This document shows, piece by piece, positions 23,097 to 36,277 of a DNA stretch of 64,000 nt. The translations under genes and the position numbers were made by a program. Positions within the stretch are counted from its first letter, which is position 1. Each line of letters starts with the position of its first letter. The notes under the pieces are model-generated. The model did not search any database, was not told the DNA's origin, and saw only the letters and a list, made by a program, of their open reading frames with translations. The stretch comes from Buddleja alternifolia (Eukaryota > Streptophyta > Magnoliopsida > Lamiales > Scrophulariaceae). The stretch spans positions 20,356,195 to 20,420,194 of the forward strand of contig CM033394.1 in assembly GCA_019426215.1 (NCBI GenBank), read 5' to 3'.

Positions 23097-24120
23097 GCCC
23101 TGATCAATGTCCTAGTATACTGCCTACACCGGATTAAAATTCTTCCGGTGTATTTACGTGTTTTTGAACCATAAATTATTCTAATTGCTGGTAATTGTGA
23201 TATAATCTATGAACATATTACTTGGAGTAAGTTAAATGTTATAGTTTTATTCTATTTCAACTAATCATATGTCAATTGATGATGGATTGATTGCCCAATT
23301 GTTTTGATCAATCTCCTAGTATACTGACTATATCGGATAACTATTCATCCGGTGTAGATGTGTGTTTTTGAACTGTGAATTGTTCTAATTGTGATGTAAT
23401 CTGTAGACATATTATTTCAAGTAAGATAAATGTTTTAGTACTGTTCTATTCCAACCAATCATATGTCAATTGGTGATGGATTCATTGAGCTCCAATTGTT
23501 TTTCCAATTTGTCTAATATACAAAGTACAACATATAAACATGTTATTACTTACTATGGGAAACTATTAACATTAATAAGTGGTAGAAGCATATATAAAAT
23601 ACATTGATTGTATTACATTCAAATATGCATTGTCACACACAGTATGTTTTATTAAAATATCACAAAATTTATGTTCACATCACCTCGGTATCGATACCCT
23701 AATCCCTAAACCCTAAAACTCGATACCCTAAACCATATGTATTGCTGGTAATTGTGATATAATCTACGAACATATTACTTGGAGTAAGTTCAATGTTATA
23801 ATTCTATTCTATTTCAACTAATCATATGTCAATTGATGATGGATTGATGCCTAATTGTTTTGATCAATCTCCTAGTATACTGCCTATATCGGATAACTAT
23901 TCTCACGGTATAGTTGTGTGTTTTTGAACTGTAAATTGTTCTAATTGATGCTAATTGTGATGTAATCTGTAGACATATTATTTCAAGTAAGATAAATGTT
24001 TTAGTACTGTTCTATTCCAACCAATCATATGTCAATTGGTGATGGATTCATTGAGCTCCAATTGTTTTATCAATCCACGTAGTATACTGACTATACCGTG
24101 TTACTATTTCCGGTATAGTT
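23097..24120. repeat. Repeated TAGTATACTG blocks with telomere-like insert
   Basis: The phrase TCCTAGTATACTG followed by TATACCGG-like arms occurs at about 23111, 23321, 23871 and 24079. Neighbours are about 210 bp apart and the pair is repeated about 550 bp on. Each copy has the same flank (TTGTTCTAATTG, AATCATATGTCAATTGATGATGGATTGA). At 23695-23733 lies CCCTAATCCCTAAACCCTAAAA and another ACCCTAAACC, an interstitial telomere-like patch. There is no coding capacity. Confidence 0.7.
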
Positions 24121-25070
24121 CTATGATTATGTGCTTTCCGCCTAAATTTCAAAAAGTTATGTGCTTCCCGCCCACATTTTGAATTAATTTCCCGCTCCTT
24201 GCCAACTAAAAATTCAAAAACGCTGTTGAAAAACGTGGTTTTGAGGCAAAGTTTCAAAACATTGTATTTCCATTATTTCCCCATTTTTTTTTTACTTATA
24301 ATTATTTTAGATATCAGAATTTTCCATTCTTCCCTCCTTTCTCGCCTTCTCTACGACAGACTTCCATCTTGGATGTTTGACCACCAGCTTGATCAGACGA
24401 CCGGGACCGCCTCCACCAAGCACAAATCTATTGTAATTGCAAAAGAATTTACGACGAGAAGGTCGGTTTTCTGTAATTTTTTATGGGTCTAGGGTTTAAT
24501 ATATGATGAATTGATTTGTAATGTTTTTTAGTTATTAACTTTGTTTCTGTGTAATTGTAGTACTATGAAAGTGGAGTAATGAAGAAATTAGGGTTTAAGA
24601 ATAGGGATTTAGAAATTAGTTATTAAATTTGGGGGAATTGGTTTAATTTTTTGATTTGTAAACAGATCATGTGTTTGTGTTTAATATAGTAGAGCTTTGT
24701 CAATATTATGTGTAATTATTGTAAATAGTGCAATTTAATAGTAATTTAGCAAGTAGGATAACTATTCTACTGTATTGTTGATGGATTGATACCCAAGTAT
24801 TCTTATAATTGATCTTATCTTATTACTTTTAAGTAAAATGTTTTAGTAGTATAATCAACTCTCAATAATTCATACCGAAATTTGTTATGAATCTTATACT
24901 GGCTAGCAATCCGTTCAGTATACAAACAATACCAGTTATATTGGGTATCAATATTAACAGTATATTATTGTCACACGTAATTGGCAAAATATTACTACAA
25001 CAGACCTATGAATCAGAATATAACCTACGCCTCCAACTGAAGACACTAATTACATAGATTTATAAGCCAA
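24121..25070. other. Non-coding stretch, possible relic first exon
   Basis: At 24375-24460 (+) a CG-richer open segment starts at an ATG and reads to a possible donor at AGAAG|GTCGGT. A T-rich, intron-like stretch follows. It could be the 5' exon of a lost gene, but the peptide has no recognisable domain. Near 24897-24958 another member of the TATACTGG/CCAGTTATATTGGGTA repeat family occurs. Confidence 0.35.
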
Positions 25071-26646
25071 TCACGGCACATACGAGAAACGAAGCTGCAC
25101 ATTTTCTGATGATCTTGGAAACAACCTTATCGACCACCTTTTGTCTGCGTCAGGGTCAACATCCCACGCGTCGTTGCACACCATATTTATCCTCTCCAAC
25201 TGATATGCGTGTGCCAACACGTACCTAACATAGCTCATCTCGCATTCAGTGCCCGTGAAATTTGTTATGCTAACCACATCCAAATTTTCCAATCCCAACA
25301 CGCCCAAATTCCACTCTTGTACATATTGACCAACATTTGTGGGATTGTTTTCCAAGATATCACTCGCCTACAAAACAAGTAAAAAACAGAAACCATTTTA
25401 TTTTTGCAATATCAGAATTGAAAGTGTTAATTAACCATGTTTTAATCAAACATTCCTCAAAAGGGAAAATATTAGCACCAAATTAATTGAAAATGTTTGC
25501 AACTGCGGACATCTACTAATCATCACCAGTGTCATTGCGAAATGCTCGATCTTGTTCAAACATGTAATATTCAAATCAAACATTTCGGAAAAATAGTACT
25601 GCCTCACACGGCGATGTAGATCATCCACGCTGGCCAAAACCTACCAAAGTACCAAAAATATAAAATCAAAAACAACTTCATATATTTAATGCATACACAA
25701 TAACCCCTTATTGAAAAAATGATAGGTATACCTGTCTCAAAGCCATCAACACATGAGCTTCATCAGTCATGAATAATTCTTTCGCCATTTTAATAACCTC
25801 TCGATGGAAAAGGTTATCAGTGCAACGTCTTTCAATTTTAATGACATCACCATGTAATATCCATCGCAATGTATGAGCTTTAGACACAACATGCTTATGC
25901 CCCGACAGCCCCTGATTTTGTGTAGTTAAAATAACCAACACCTCTACATTGGGGATACATAGGTCTACTTTGACATTGCTTTGGCCATGGTTGAATGCTA
26001 TTTTGAATATTTTCAGACCGGGAAAATAACCCGCAAATTTACTAAGATTTTCAAAATCACAACTACATATTTGCAACTCCTCTAACATGGGAAACCATTT
26101 TCTAATCTTATTGCCAAAGTGGTTGTCAGTCATAACAACACGCTTCAATACCAATTTTTTCAAATTTCGCAACGTAATTCCATTATCCCACATAACAGTA
26201 TAATTAGGTACTGATAATTTCAAATAAACAATCGTTTGGGAGAAAAATAGGATGCTAGGGAGAAAATTTAATAGTCGACCAACTAATTTTAGCTTTCGAA
26301 CTTGGTGATCAACACCAAATAACACCCACTCTTCCCTAATCCGTTCCCAACCTCCCTCTCCCCTACCAAGATCAAATAACAAAGTATGCACAGCACTATT
26401 GTTATGTTGATCAAGAGTGAGAAACACAAAATCATTAAATTCTAATCCGGGGTACAAATTATCATTATGACGTATAAAAGCCTCATAATAGAAGTCAAGT
26501 TTAGGGATGGAGTACCAAAGATGTTGGAAATGTTTGGATACAAACCCCAACCTGGATGCCTCCATCATCGATATCTTTGATAACCTATCCATAATGTGAA
26601 ATATAACGTCGGGAGGAAGTGCGCTGAAACGATCTTCAATATCCAT
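25071..26646 (-). CDS. F-box / LRR / FBD-like protein, three exons, intact
   Basis: Exons 26646-25732, 25640-25479 and 25367-25071 have GT-AG borders and lengths divisible by three. They give about 457 residues with no internal stop. Residues 7-50 are an F-box (LPPDVIFHIMDRL, then a K-H-F-x-x-L-W end) that in relatives binds SKP1 and brings substrates to an SCF ubiquitin ligase. The middle has leucine-rich repeats (LKKLVLKRVV, MLEELQICSCDF, LKIFKIAF). The last exon resembles an FBD region (LENLDVVSITNFTG, YVLAHAYQLERI). Length and layout suit the plant F-box/FBD family, whose members turn over rapidly. The ATG is the first in frame, just ahead of the F-box. The promoter is short: a truncated Copia LTR begins about 250 bp upstream, and a GAAGGTGAAAG repeat (about 26775-26830) lies in the leader. 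The substrate cannot be inferred. Confidence 0.85.
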
Positions 26647-26898
26647 GTTAAAATGTTATAGAGGTAAAAGATTAGTAGATTGATGGGTTAAAGGCCGGGT
26701 TTGGATGTAAGATTTTCAAACTCCAATATTTTCCTCTCTTCTCTTCGTGCTCACAAAGTGTTTTGGAAGTGAGAGTGAAGAAGGTGAAAGTGGGAGAAGG
26801 TGAAAGAGTGAAGAAGGTGAAAGAGTGAATTTCCTTTTTATTATTTGAATTTATTAATCTCCCTCTTAACACTCTTAACAGCTGTCAACTTGTTAACT

Positions 26899-27920
26899 TC
26901 ACACACAGATCGCGAGGCTTGGATAGGGGTTTTTCTAAAAGGGTTTGTTTGATTTTGATGAAGTTCAAACAACTGGAATATCTCAGTAGTAGTGTAGTTT
27001 CTTCAAGAAGAATGTTTGAGATATTGGGTTGACTGTCTCAGGATTTGATGAAAAGCAAAGAGAATATTTTCTTGAGTATTCTGGCTTTTTTGAAATTTTA
27101 AGGAATGAGACTTCAATGCAACAACAATTTTGCTTGATAATTGTTCTATGTTTGGCTTGTTATTGAAGTACTATTTATAGGCATTCTTGGAAAAAGTGTC
27201 CGTTCGACACATGCAAGGGCGCGTGTCTCTCACTTTCGCGAGTGAACAACTTTTGTCCTTTTTCCTGAAAATCTGCTGCACAAAAGTAGGTCTTGCAGTC
27301 TTTGAATTGTTGACAGTCCAATAGGGTGGCTTCTCCGTACGTCTGAAAGTACTTATCACATTTAATGCTCTTATCAGCATTTAATGCATTTGAATTAAAT
27401 GCCCGTTGGCATTTAATGCACTGAGAATATTTGCATTAAACTCTTTTCGATCTGACGTTTCAGGAGAATATTTGTCATTTGATAGACGCTTCATTCATGA
27501 GCTGAAAGTTCCATTTAATCTGGAGGACTATTTAATGTTTGGACGTTTGGAAAAGTTCTTCAGACTTTATTTAGAAGAGTAGACGCTTGAGACTTCAGTC
27601 TTTGTTACTTGACACCTCACTCAGAACATGTCAGGCGCTTAGAGTGAACTTCTTCAAACTTCATTCACTATTGATTTCTTGGATGCTTGGAGTCTTCAGA
27701 TTTCGCAGTCTTGATAAGCTCACTCAGAAAGTATCAAACGTTTAATCTAACTGACTTCTTGATCTAAGAATGTCAAAAGTAAAAGATAAAATAAAGCCTA
27801 TACATTTCTAATGTTCAATTGCTTATACAAGTATCTATGAAATTTAAGCGTACATAACTTTGGGGTCCAACAAGATTCCTAATTGTCATCATCAAAATCT
27901 TAACATGAAATTTCCTATCA
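26899..27920 (-). repeat. 3' LTR of element 1, truncated
   Basis: It matches 39227-40247 closely. It begins (minus strand) TGATAGGAAATTTC at 27920 and keeps the TATA region, but lacks the last 660 bp of the LTR. At the break, host AACTTCACACACAG meets LTR CTTCACACAG, so a 7-base TTCACAC overlap may have guided the deletion or repair. Confidence 0.9.
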
Positions 27921-27934
27921 ATTTCCCCCTTTTT
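27921..27934 (-). other. Polypurine tract of element 1
   Basis: AAAAAGGGGGAAAT on the minus strand immediately precedes the TG of the 3' LTR. The same tract precedes the 3' LTR of element 2 and would prime plus-strand DNA synthesis. Confidence 0.85.
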
Positions 27935-28141
27935 GATGATGACAATACTTACTCTTTTATAGTTCAAGAGTTACGACAGCCAAAGTTAATAAGCGTTATG
28001 TTAGTAGATTAGAGTTAGTTAAGCTTCAACGAGATGTTTCAGCTGAAAAATGTACTTTATATATATTCGGAGAATTCATACATTTTACAAACTGTGTAGT
28101 AACAAAAAAAATTAAATTAAATTAAAAAGAACTATCATGAT

Positions 28142-31100
28142 CTACTTTTTTCTGGTAAGATTTCGTCGTCTGATCATTTCTGTTCTGATGGCTTCTTCGA
28201 TGAGATCTTGAAGGGTGATCATTATCTGATGATCTCTGTCAATTACGAAGCGATTTTCCCTTTTTCTCCTTGTTTCATACATTATATGCCGTCGATCCCA
28301 TTCGGATGGATCAATACCCATATGCCTAAGCACTGCTCTGAACGCTTGAGATAAGTCTGAGAACTCCATTTCCACATCCAAGTCTTGAGGAGTAGTAGGC
28401 TTTGGAAGTGGCGCTCACTCCATCGGTATATTGAATTGTTCAAGTAACGCTTGAGATGGCACAGGTATATCTGCTCTGAAAGCGATGGGAGGAAAACCAG
28501 TTCTTCTACTAGGAATTCCCGTGGCGGCAACTCATGAAGGGTAATTGGATTCGGGCAAAGGAGGAGGAGGTGGCAAGAAGACAAAATCTTGTGGATTTTT
28601 CGGCTCTGGACGCTTCACTTCTTGACGCTTAGAACCTGATTGAGCTCTTGAACTTGCATGAGCATTCCTCTTTTCCCTTTTATAGCCATCATCAGCCTTT
28701 ACTGTATTTTCAGTAAGAATGGCAATTTGAGCGGCCATTTGGGCTATGGATGCAGCCAACGCATCAAACTTTGCTTCAAGAGATTCTTTCATAGAAATCC
28801 GATTAGCTGCAAGTCCATCGATCATCGTCTGCATACGAGAAAGAGCAGTATCTACGGCAGCATCAGCAGCTCCGCGCATATGAGCAACTTGAGCACTCAT
28901 ATTCTCCTTCTCGATCTTAGCTAAGTCTGCCTTGATCCAGTGGAGAGATTCTGCATGATTGGACGCTTGAGCGTTCATCCCTTCCAACGCGTCAGTGAGG
29001 AGAGGCACAAATGTTTGAAGCACATTCGGAGAGGTAGCTTGTTGTTTAAATTTTGAAGTGTGCTTTAGTGACTCTATAGATGGTTGTTGAAAATCTGGAT
29101 TGAATACAGACGGATGGATTGCCATCTCAGCAGCCGCAGAAACAGGTGAAGTTGAAGCGTCAGGCACAACCTCTGGTTGAGACGCTTGAACTGGTTCCAC
29201 TATTAGCGCTAAGACAACTTCTGCCTCAGATGTGGAAGGTAAAGAAGAGACAGTAGTTAGATGACTAAAGTCACAGAATCTGAAGTTGAGCCTTCCAAAA
29301 TCTGAATCAGCAAACTCCGTTGATGAACTGTTGATTAACTTATTTACTCGAGAAATAGAAATGGTCGAGAAATCCCTTAGAGTGCGGATTGGAGTGTCCA
29401 TTGCTATGACCCATCCTGGTCCTAAGATCTAAAGCATGTGATTAACAAAGATCTTGCATCGTGGAGCCTTAATAAAGAATAGAGCATCGTCACGTGGAGT
29501 GAATGAGAAACGTAATACCCTATCTTTTGGCATCTCCGATGGACGCTCAGACTCGGATACGTACATTGCCATGTATTCTTCAACGAAAGGAAAGGCTGCA
29601 CGCGAGATGTCCGGATTTCTTTCGAGTAAAGAGAGTACATAGGTATAGTGTTCTATCAGTTCCTATCGGAAAGAGAAGAGCAATGGATACCCGAAAAGAG
29701 GTCTTATAATGAATCCATTTGGCTTCCTCAGGTTTGCAGTGAAGACGTTGTCGAAGTCCCGTAACGGAGGGAGCATCTTCAACATATGTCTGATGTTGTC
29801 TTCCTGCTGGCCAGGTGTAAGCGTCAAATCTGAAGTAGGCTTTGTTCCGCTTGTGGACGCTTGGCCACAATAATTAATTGGCAAATCTGCAATCCTAGCC
29901 AATGCTTCACGCAAAAAGCGTTCAATTGGTTGACGAAAAGATGGTAAGAGAGCAAGTGGGCCAACTCTTGCTTCTCAGCGCTGTAAGCAATATCGAGCAA
30001 ATTGTCTTCTTTTATCTTGCATGCCGATTGCGAATAAGTGAGGTTCCTTGACCAGGTCTTCAAACTTGTAACGCTGGCCAACGTAGGTTTCACACCAGGT
30101 AACCTCATTCATGCAGAAGGTTGTGCCTGCATTCACAATGGCATAAAAACCTTCATGATGAATATCTCGGATGGCTTCAAAGCGATGCTTATCAGGCTGA
30201 TAGTTTGCATTCAGGACGCTTTGTAAGAAGTAATCAGCCTCCTCTTGAATGAGAGCATTTAGAGAGGCAGGACGCTCACCGATATAGGGACTTTTATTCT
30301 TCCACAATCTTAGTGGGTTTGGAAGACTCTGATTAGCAGCACTGTGCACAACTGAAGGAAAGTGGGAATAACCTTCTTTGTTTAAAATTTCCTCTTCAGG
30401 ATTTAAAAACTCCACAGGTAGACGCTCATAGGCTTAGGTTTTTGGAGCAAAACCTGAAGGCTTACTGCGTCCCATATCCAGAAAGTAAGCTAAGTCCACA
30501 TCCCCTTGTGAAATTTTATCAGTACCTCGTTTGTCAAATATCTGTATAGAGGCTGGGGTAGGAGGTAGAGGATCTCCATTGGCGAGTGCCAAGTTGTATG
30601 CAAATTCAACGCTTGAGACTTCATTGTTGAACAACATTTCCACAAGAGCCCGATCTCTATCAATTATCTTGGCTAAATCATTTTCAGCGACAATGTAGCA
30701 TTCTTCATTATAGCCAGCTGTAATGAATTCTTCTTCAGGGACTGGAGGCATGAAATTGGCAAAGTGATCAATTGTTCTAGAGGGGTCCAGACTGAAGAAG
30801 TGCCTTGGCACAGGAGAACTCTCTATTGATTTTGTAGCGTCTTCAGCAATGCTTTGATCTTCTGAGATTGCCTCTGCTGTAATCAATGTTGTTGGTGGGG
30901 GGAAGCTTCCTCTGAGATAGGCATGCTTCTGACAACATTTTTGGCAATGACCACCACTTCATTCAAGTTGACATCGAGATGGACATCAGTTGATGCTTCA
31001 GCCGCAGCTGAAATAAGAGATTGAGCGCTTGGCTCAACAGTCTCAGGCTCTTCAGGAACAGGAGCAATTCGACGCTTGCCAGTCCTGGAACGCTTGAAAA

Positions 31101-32166
31101 TTTTCTTTACGCTGACTCCTTCAACGAGTTTAGGCGGTGGAGCGGGAGGATCAACAGCTGGTTCTTCAAAGTCTATTTGTTTGATGATCCCTGCCAGCTT
31201 CCGTCTTTTGAGAGGTAACTTGTCCTCAGCATCCTTATCGGTTTCCTCATCAACCTTTTGAGAGGTTGGGACAAATTGAACCTTGGGCTTTCTGGGAGCC
31301 CTCTTCTTTGTTGCAACTGGACGCTTCACAGCTTCTTCTGGCACTGGACGCTCCGCTTCTTCATCGGACGCTTGACGTACTTCCAGACGCTCAGATAGTG
31401 GTTTAGCAGCACCACCAATTTTATGAGGATTGAAGAGATTATTCAGAATCCTTTTTCCCAGCAGCTTGGACTGATTCAATGGAAGGCCAGACGAGTATAC
31501 ACACTTTGATTTGTACAACAGGTCGCTTAGAACGAGTCCATAAGGTTTATTCGAGGCACTTAGACTGTCCCGAAACCTTCCAAAGATGTACTCACTCCAG
31601 TTGATTTTGATGTTGAGGAGTATAGCAGTCATCATCTGAAATTGTACTGGGTTCACCTTATCAAAGGTTCCCACTCAGCATTCTATGATCTTGCTGTAGA
31701 AATCAGCCAACGGCCAGTATTTGGATACCAGGTCTTTCTTTTCGAAGTATTGAGTGTAGGGCACATCGTCGTACGCACTCATGGTTGTCCAGGCTTCCTT
31801 GATCTGTTTTAATGTAACGCAATCCAATGCCTCACCCTTATTTGGAAGATTGAAGTTCTTGGCAATGGTGGAAGCAGACAAGAGAAATTCCTTTGGAGAC
31901 TCCTTCTTGGATAAAGGAATTAGACAAGAGATAGACTTCTTGTCCTCTGAAAGTTTAGCAGTCTTCCAGAAGGTATCGACTTCACTCGAAAACATATAGG
32001 AGTATTGGGTCAAGAACGGTTTGAGCCCAGCTTTGACGACCATGTCCATCATGTCTGTTAGATTGATCTGAGGTTGCTCATAGAGAAATTTCCAGTCGAC
32101 AACAAGGCCTTCAGTCACCTTGATGGTAAGTTCAGCAGAAGTAGACGAAGATTTCTTAAGTGCCAT
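28142..32166 (-). pseudogene. Long 3' coding region of element 1 (unknown function)
   Basis: Starts at ATG 32166 and runs to 28142 in at least seven open pieces broken by stops and frame changes. From the N-terminus there is a folded-looking 230-residue domain (VDWKFLY, TQYSYMF, FEKKDLVS, QFQMMTAILLNI). A basic proline-rich stretch with nuclear-localisation-like KKRAPRKPK and LPLKRRKL follows, then an acidic region. Next come a conserved block with NPLRLWKNK, IRDIHHEG, CMNEV and PHLFAIGM, a coiled-coil segment (about 28730-28990) and a short charged tail. I see no signal peptide, membrane segment or retroviral env hallmark. The same layout is present in element 2, and the central block recurs in the relic at 3.6-5.4 kb. 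Unknown role; virus-like accessory or nucleic-acid-linked functions are both possible. Confidence 0.8.
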
Positions 32167-32403
32167 TTTTTTTTTGTGAAGGGAATGAACTGAGATTTTC
32201 TTTTGCTTTGAGAAAGAGAGAATAAATTTTGCAGATATGTTTGAGTAAAAGTGAATTGTCTTTCTGCAGAAATTGTATTTTAAATGACACAGTAAAGAAT
32301 TTTTGAAACTTGTGTTCTCTAGTCTCTATAGGATTTAGACACGTGTAACGATTTTTGAATCTCAGCCATAAATTCATTAACTGCGGACGCGAGTTTTGTG
32401 TAA

Positions 32404-32470
32404 TAGAGAGAAGTTACATTTGGTAATTCTCATATATAAAGATTTGACATCCGAGTTAAAATTTTAAAAA
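32404..32470 (-). promoter_or_regulatory. Possible internal promoter ahead of the 3' ORF (element 1)
   Basis: On the minus strand a TATA-like TTTATATATG (about 32431-32440) is followed by a pyrimidine-rich CTTCTCTCT start-like tract and lies about 274 bp before the ATG at 32166. The same arrangement is preserved in element 2. Confidence 0.4.
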
Positions 32471-33013
32471 CGTTTGGCATTTTCAGAGTGTAACGCACGT
32501 GCCTGTTTGTACACTGACATGTACACAAACACGTACTATCTCTGAACCGTCATTTTAAAAAAAAAAATTTGATTACCCGCCAGTTTGATGTGATAGAAGC
32601 GTGCGAGTAGAGTACAAACTAGACTTTTGAGTCTACCCACTACTTCGAAAGAATTTTGTAAACTTTATGCATGGCTTGTAAAGAAAATATTTTTATATTA
32701 AGAGTTGATCGGACTTGATTCAACGCTTAACTGATACCACTTGTTGGTATATGATTTCTATGTATGAAAGTTAGACGCTTAGGATTGAAAAGACTTTTAT
32801 GTTTGAGCGTCCAATATTTTATGCATATGTAATACTGCGCGTTGATGATCATGCATCTGAAAATTTTGATCATTGACTCTTGTAGATATGGTCAAGTACA
32901 ATTTTAAGGTCCCCCTAAATTTGATAACTTGTACCAATAAGAAAAATCTTTGAGACACAAATTAAGTGGATTCCCCCTAAATTATATGTCTAATAAAATG
33001 TGATGCAAAATGA

Positions 33014-36000
33014 TTAAGCGTTTAAATCAATCATACCTAATTCACTTCTCAGAGTGAGAAAACGTTGTTCGTTGAGTGCTTTGGTGAAGATATCTGCCAA
33101 TTGTTTGGCAGTTCCAATGAAGTGCATGGAGATATCTTTCTTTTGAACGTGGTCACGAAGAAAATAGTATCTAATGTCAATGTGTTTGGTTCTAGAATGA
33201 AGAACAGGGTTTTGAGTCATGGCTAGAGCGCTTTGGTTATCACAATGAATGGGGGTTGGACTTAGGATTATTCCATAATCTCTAAGTTGTTGCCTCATCC
33301 ATAATACTTGTGCACAACAACTTCCTGCAGCTACATACTCAGCTTCGGCTGTAGAGGTAGCTATGGATTGTTGTTTCTTGCTATGCCATGAAACTAACCT
33401 ATCACCTAGAAATTGACAAGTACCACTAGAGCTTTTACGATCTATTTTGCAACCTGGAAAATCTGCATTTGAGTAACCAATTAGTTCAAAAGGAGAATCC
33501 CTAGGATACCATAAGCCCACATTCTGTGTGCCTTTCAGGTATTTAAGGATCTTCTTGGCAGCAATTAAGTGTGACTCTTTAGGATCAGCTTGAAATCGTG
33601 CACACATGCATACCGAAAACATAATATCAGGTCTGCTGGCAGTAAGATAAAGAAGTGAACCGATGATACCTCTATAACTAGTTATATCAACTTTCTTTCC
33701 ACTTTCATTATCTAACTTAAGCGTTTGGCTCATTGAAATTTTTGAATATGATGCATTTTCCATACCAAATTTCTTAATCATATCTCGTGTATATTTAGCT
33801 TGGTTAATAAATATGCCATTAGGGAGTTGTTTAACTTGTAGTCCTAAGAAGAAAGTTAATTCACCCATCATGCTCATTTCAAATTGTTCTTGCATCATTT
33901 TCGAAAATTTCTCACACAGACGCTTGTTAGTAGAACCAAATATAATATCATCAGCGTAAATTTGGACTAAGAGAATGTCTTCGTTATTGGTAATTTTAAA
34001 TAACGTTGTATCAACGCTGCATTTTGAAAAGCCTTTACCAATAAGAAAGATAGAGAGAGTGTCATACCATGCTCGGGGTGCTTGCTTAAGCCCGTAAAGT
34101 GCTTTTTGTAACTTGTAAACCATACCCTTACCATGATTGTTGATGAATCCTGGTGGTTGCTCCACATACACTTCTTCTTGGAGTTTACCATTCAGGAAGG
34201 CACTCTTCACGTCCATTGATACACCATGAACTTGTTGAACGCTGCATACGCTAGAAACATGCGGATTGCTTCAAGACGAGCGACAGGAGCATATGTTTCA
34301 TCAAAGTCAATACCCTCCTCTTGGCAATATCCTTGAGCTACGAGTCTGGCCTTGTTTCTTATCACAATGCCGTTCTCATCCATCTTGTTTCTATATACTC
34401 GTCTAGTTCCAATAACTCCTTGGTGAGTTGGTCTTGGTACTAGCATCCAAACCTTATTTCGTTTGAACTGATTAAGCTCTTCTTGCATAGCTTCAATCCA
34501 ACTTGGGTCGTTTAGCGCTTTATCCACTTTCTTAGGTTCCATTTGAGATAGAAAGCTTGCGAACATAGTCTCATTGAACGTAGCGGCTCTAGTCCTAATA
34601 GGTGCTTCAATATCTCCAATAATCTGCTAAGGTGGATGGTCACGCAGCCATAGTCTGTCTGGTTGGAAGGGGTTAAGAGGTTGAACAGGCGCTTGAGGAA
34701 CATACGCTTGACTACCTTCTTGCGTAGGCACTCCATGTTCACAATTCCTTGTGTGCTCTTGATGATCACTCTCTTCATGATCATCAGCATTTCTTACATG
34801 ATTATCTAGAGTAATCTCATGAGTAATCTTAGGAGGTGGCACTGAGATCTCATCATCGTCGTCAGTATCTTCATCAATAGTAATCTTAGACGCTTGATGA
34901 CATAGATCTTCAACTCCTACATCATTTAAATTAACCTTACTCGGTTCTTGGTTAGCATCATCAAAAACAACATGAATAGATTCCTCAACCTTTGATTTGA
35001 TCTTATTGAGAATGCGAAAAGTCTTTCCATTCTTGGCGTAGCCTAGAAAGATTCCCTCATCCGCTTTAGGATCAAAAGTCTTTAGGCTTTGGGATCCATT
35101 ATTATGGATAAAATATTTAGAACCAAAGACGTGAAAATATGAAACATTTGGCTTACGTCCCTTCCACAATTCATATGGAGTTTTCCCATGTTGTTTGTTG
35201 ATCATGCAGCGGTTTTGAGTGTAACAGGCAGTGTTGATCGCTTCGGCCCAAAATCTAGGAGTGAGCTTGGATTCTGCTAACATAGTCCTAGCGGCTTCTT
35301 TAAGCGTTCGGTTCCGGCGCTCAACAACACCATTTTGTTGGGGAGTTCTGGAAGCTGAATACTCATGATGTATTCCATTTTCTGCACAAAACTTCTCAAC
35401 AATCTTGTTAGTAAACTCAGTACCATGATCGCTTCTTATTTTTGCAACCTTAAGATTTTTCAATATTTGAAGTTGCCGAATATTGTTAACTTGTCACATG
35501 TTTCATCTTTGGATGAAAGAAATTCCACCCAAGTAAATCTAAAGAAATCATCTACTATCACCAAAGTATACTTTTTACCGCTTACACTGATCGTTTGAAC
35601 AGGTCCAAACAAATCCATGTGAAGTAGTTCAAGTATTCTTGAGGTAGATAGATGAAGTTTTCTCTTGAACGATGATTTAACTTGTTTACCCATTTGACAA
35701 GCGTCACAAAGACGATCCTTATGAAATGGTCCATTTGGTAATCCCTCTACAAGATTTTGACTTATTAGCTGAGAGATTGTCTTAAAGTTGAGGTGATTCA
35801 TTTTTCTATGCCATAACCAACCCATTTTAGATTCACTTTTAGCAACAAAACATGTTGGGTTGTTATCAAGTGTTGAACCCCAATCTACTAAATATACATT
35901 GTTAGTTCTTTTTCCTTTCAATTTAGTAGACTTAGTCTTAGCGTCGTTTATATAGCAACAGTCACTTGAGAATATGACTTCAAAGCCTTTATCACAAAAT

Positions 36001-36239
36001 TGACTTATGCTTAATAAATTGTGCTTCAGACTCTCAACATAATAAACATCACTTATCATGATGTTCCCCCTATGCACAGTACCTATACCTTTGGTTTTAC
36101 CTTTGGAGTTGTCACCAAATACAACTTGAGGACCATTGGCAGCTTGATAGTTGATCAGAAGATCTTTGGAACCAGTCATGTGCCTTGACGATCCACTATC
36201 AAAGTACTATACAGATGTATCGGCTCTAGCTCTAGGTAC
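33014..36239 (-). pseudogene. Copia pol of element 1: protease, integrase, RT, RNase H
   Basis: The protease motif (FDSGSSRHMTG), the GAG-pre-integrase zinc residues (H..H..CDAC), the integrase D-D-E (MDLFGP, IRSDHGTEF, NGVVERRN), the RT core with YADD and the RNase H ending near TAEAEYVAAG are all in the usual Copia order. Breaks are a TAG replacing the Trp before the protease Asp-Ser-Gly, a 4-bp deletion near 35487 against element 2, a TAG at about 34627, and a 1-bp deletion at about 34217 that shifts frame just ahead of [10 protein letters not shown]. The RT/RNase H half is open for 400 codons. As it stands it cannot give a full polyprotein. Confidence 0.95.
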
Positions 36240-36277
36240 CTGGAATCAAAAAGGAAGTTCTATTTCTGTTTAGGTAC
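36240..36277 (-). other. 38-nt gag/pol junction segment (element 1)
   Basis: The segment holds the gag stop (TAG after QK) and is bounded by GGTACCT at both ends. Its length changes the frame by exactly the amount separating gag from pol. The same 38-nt arrangement occurs in element 2 (48916-48953). Confidence 0.6.
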
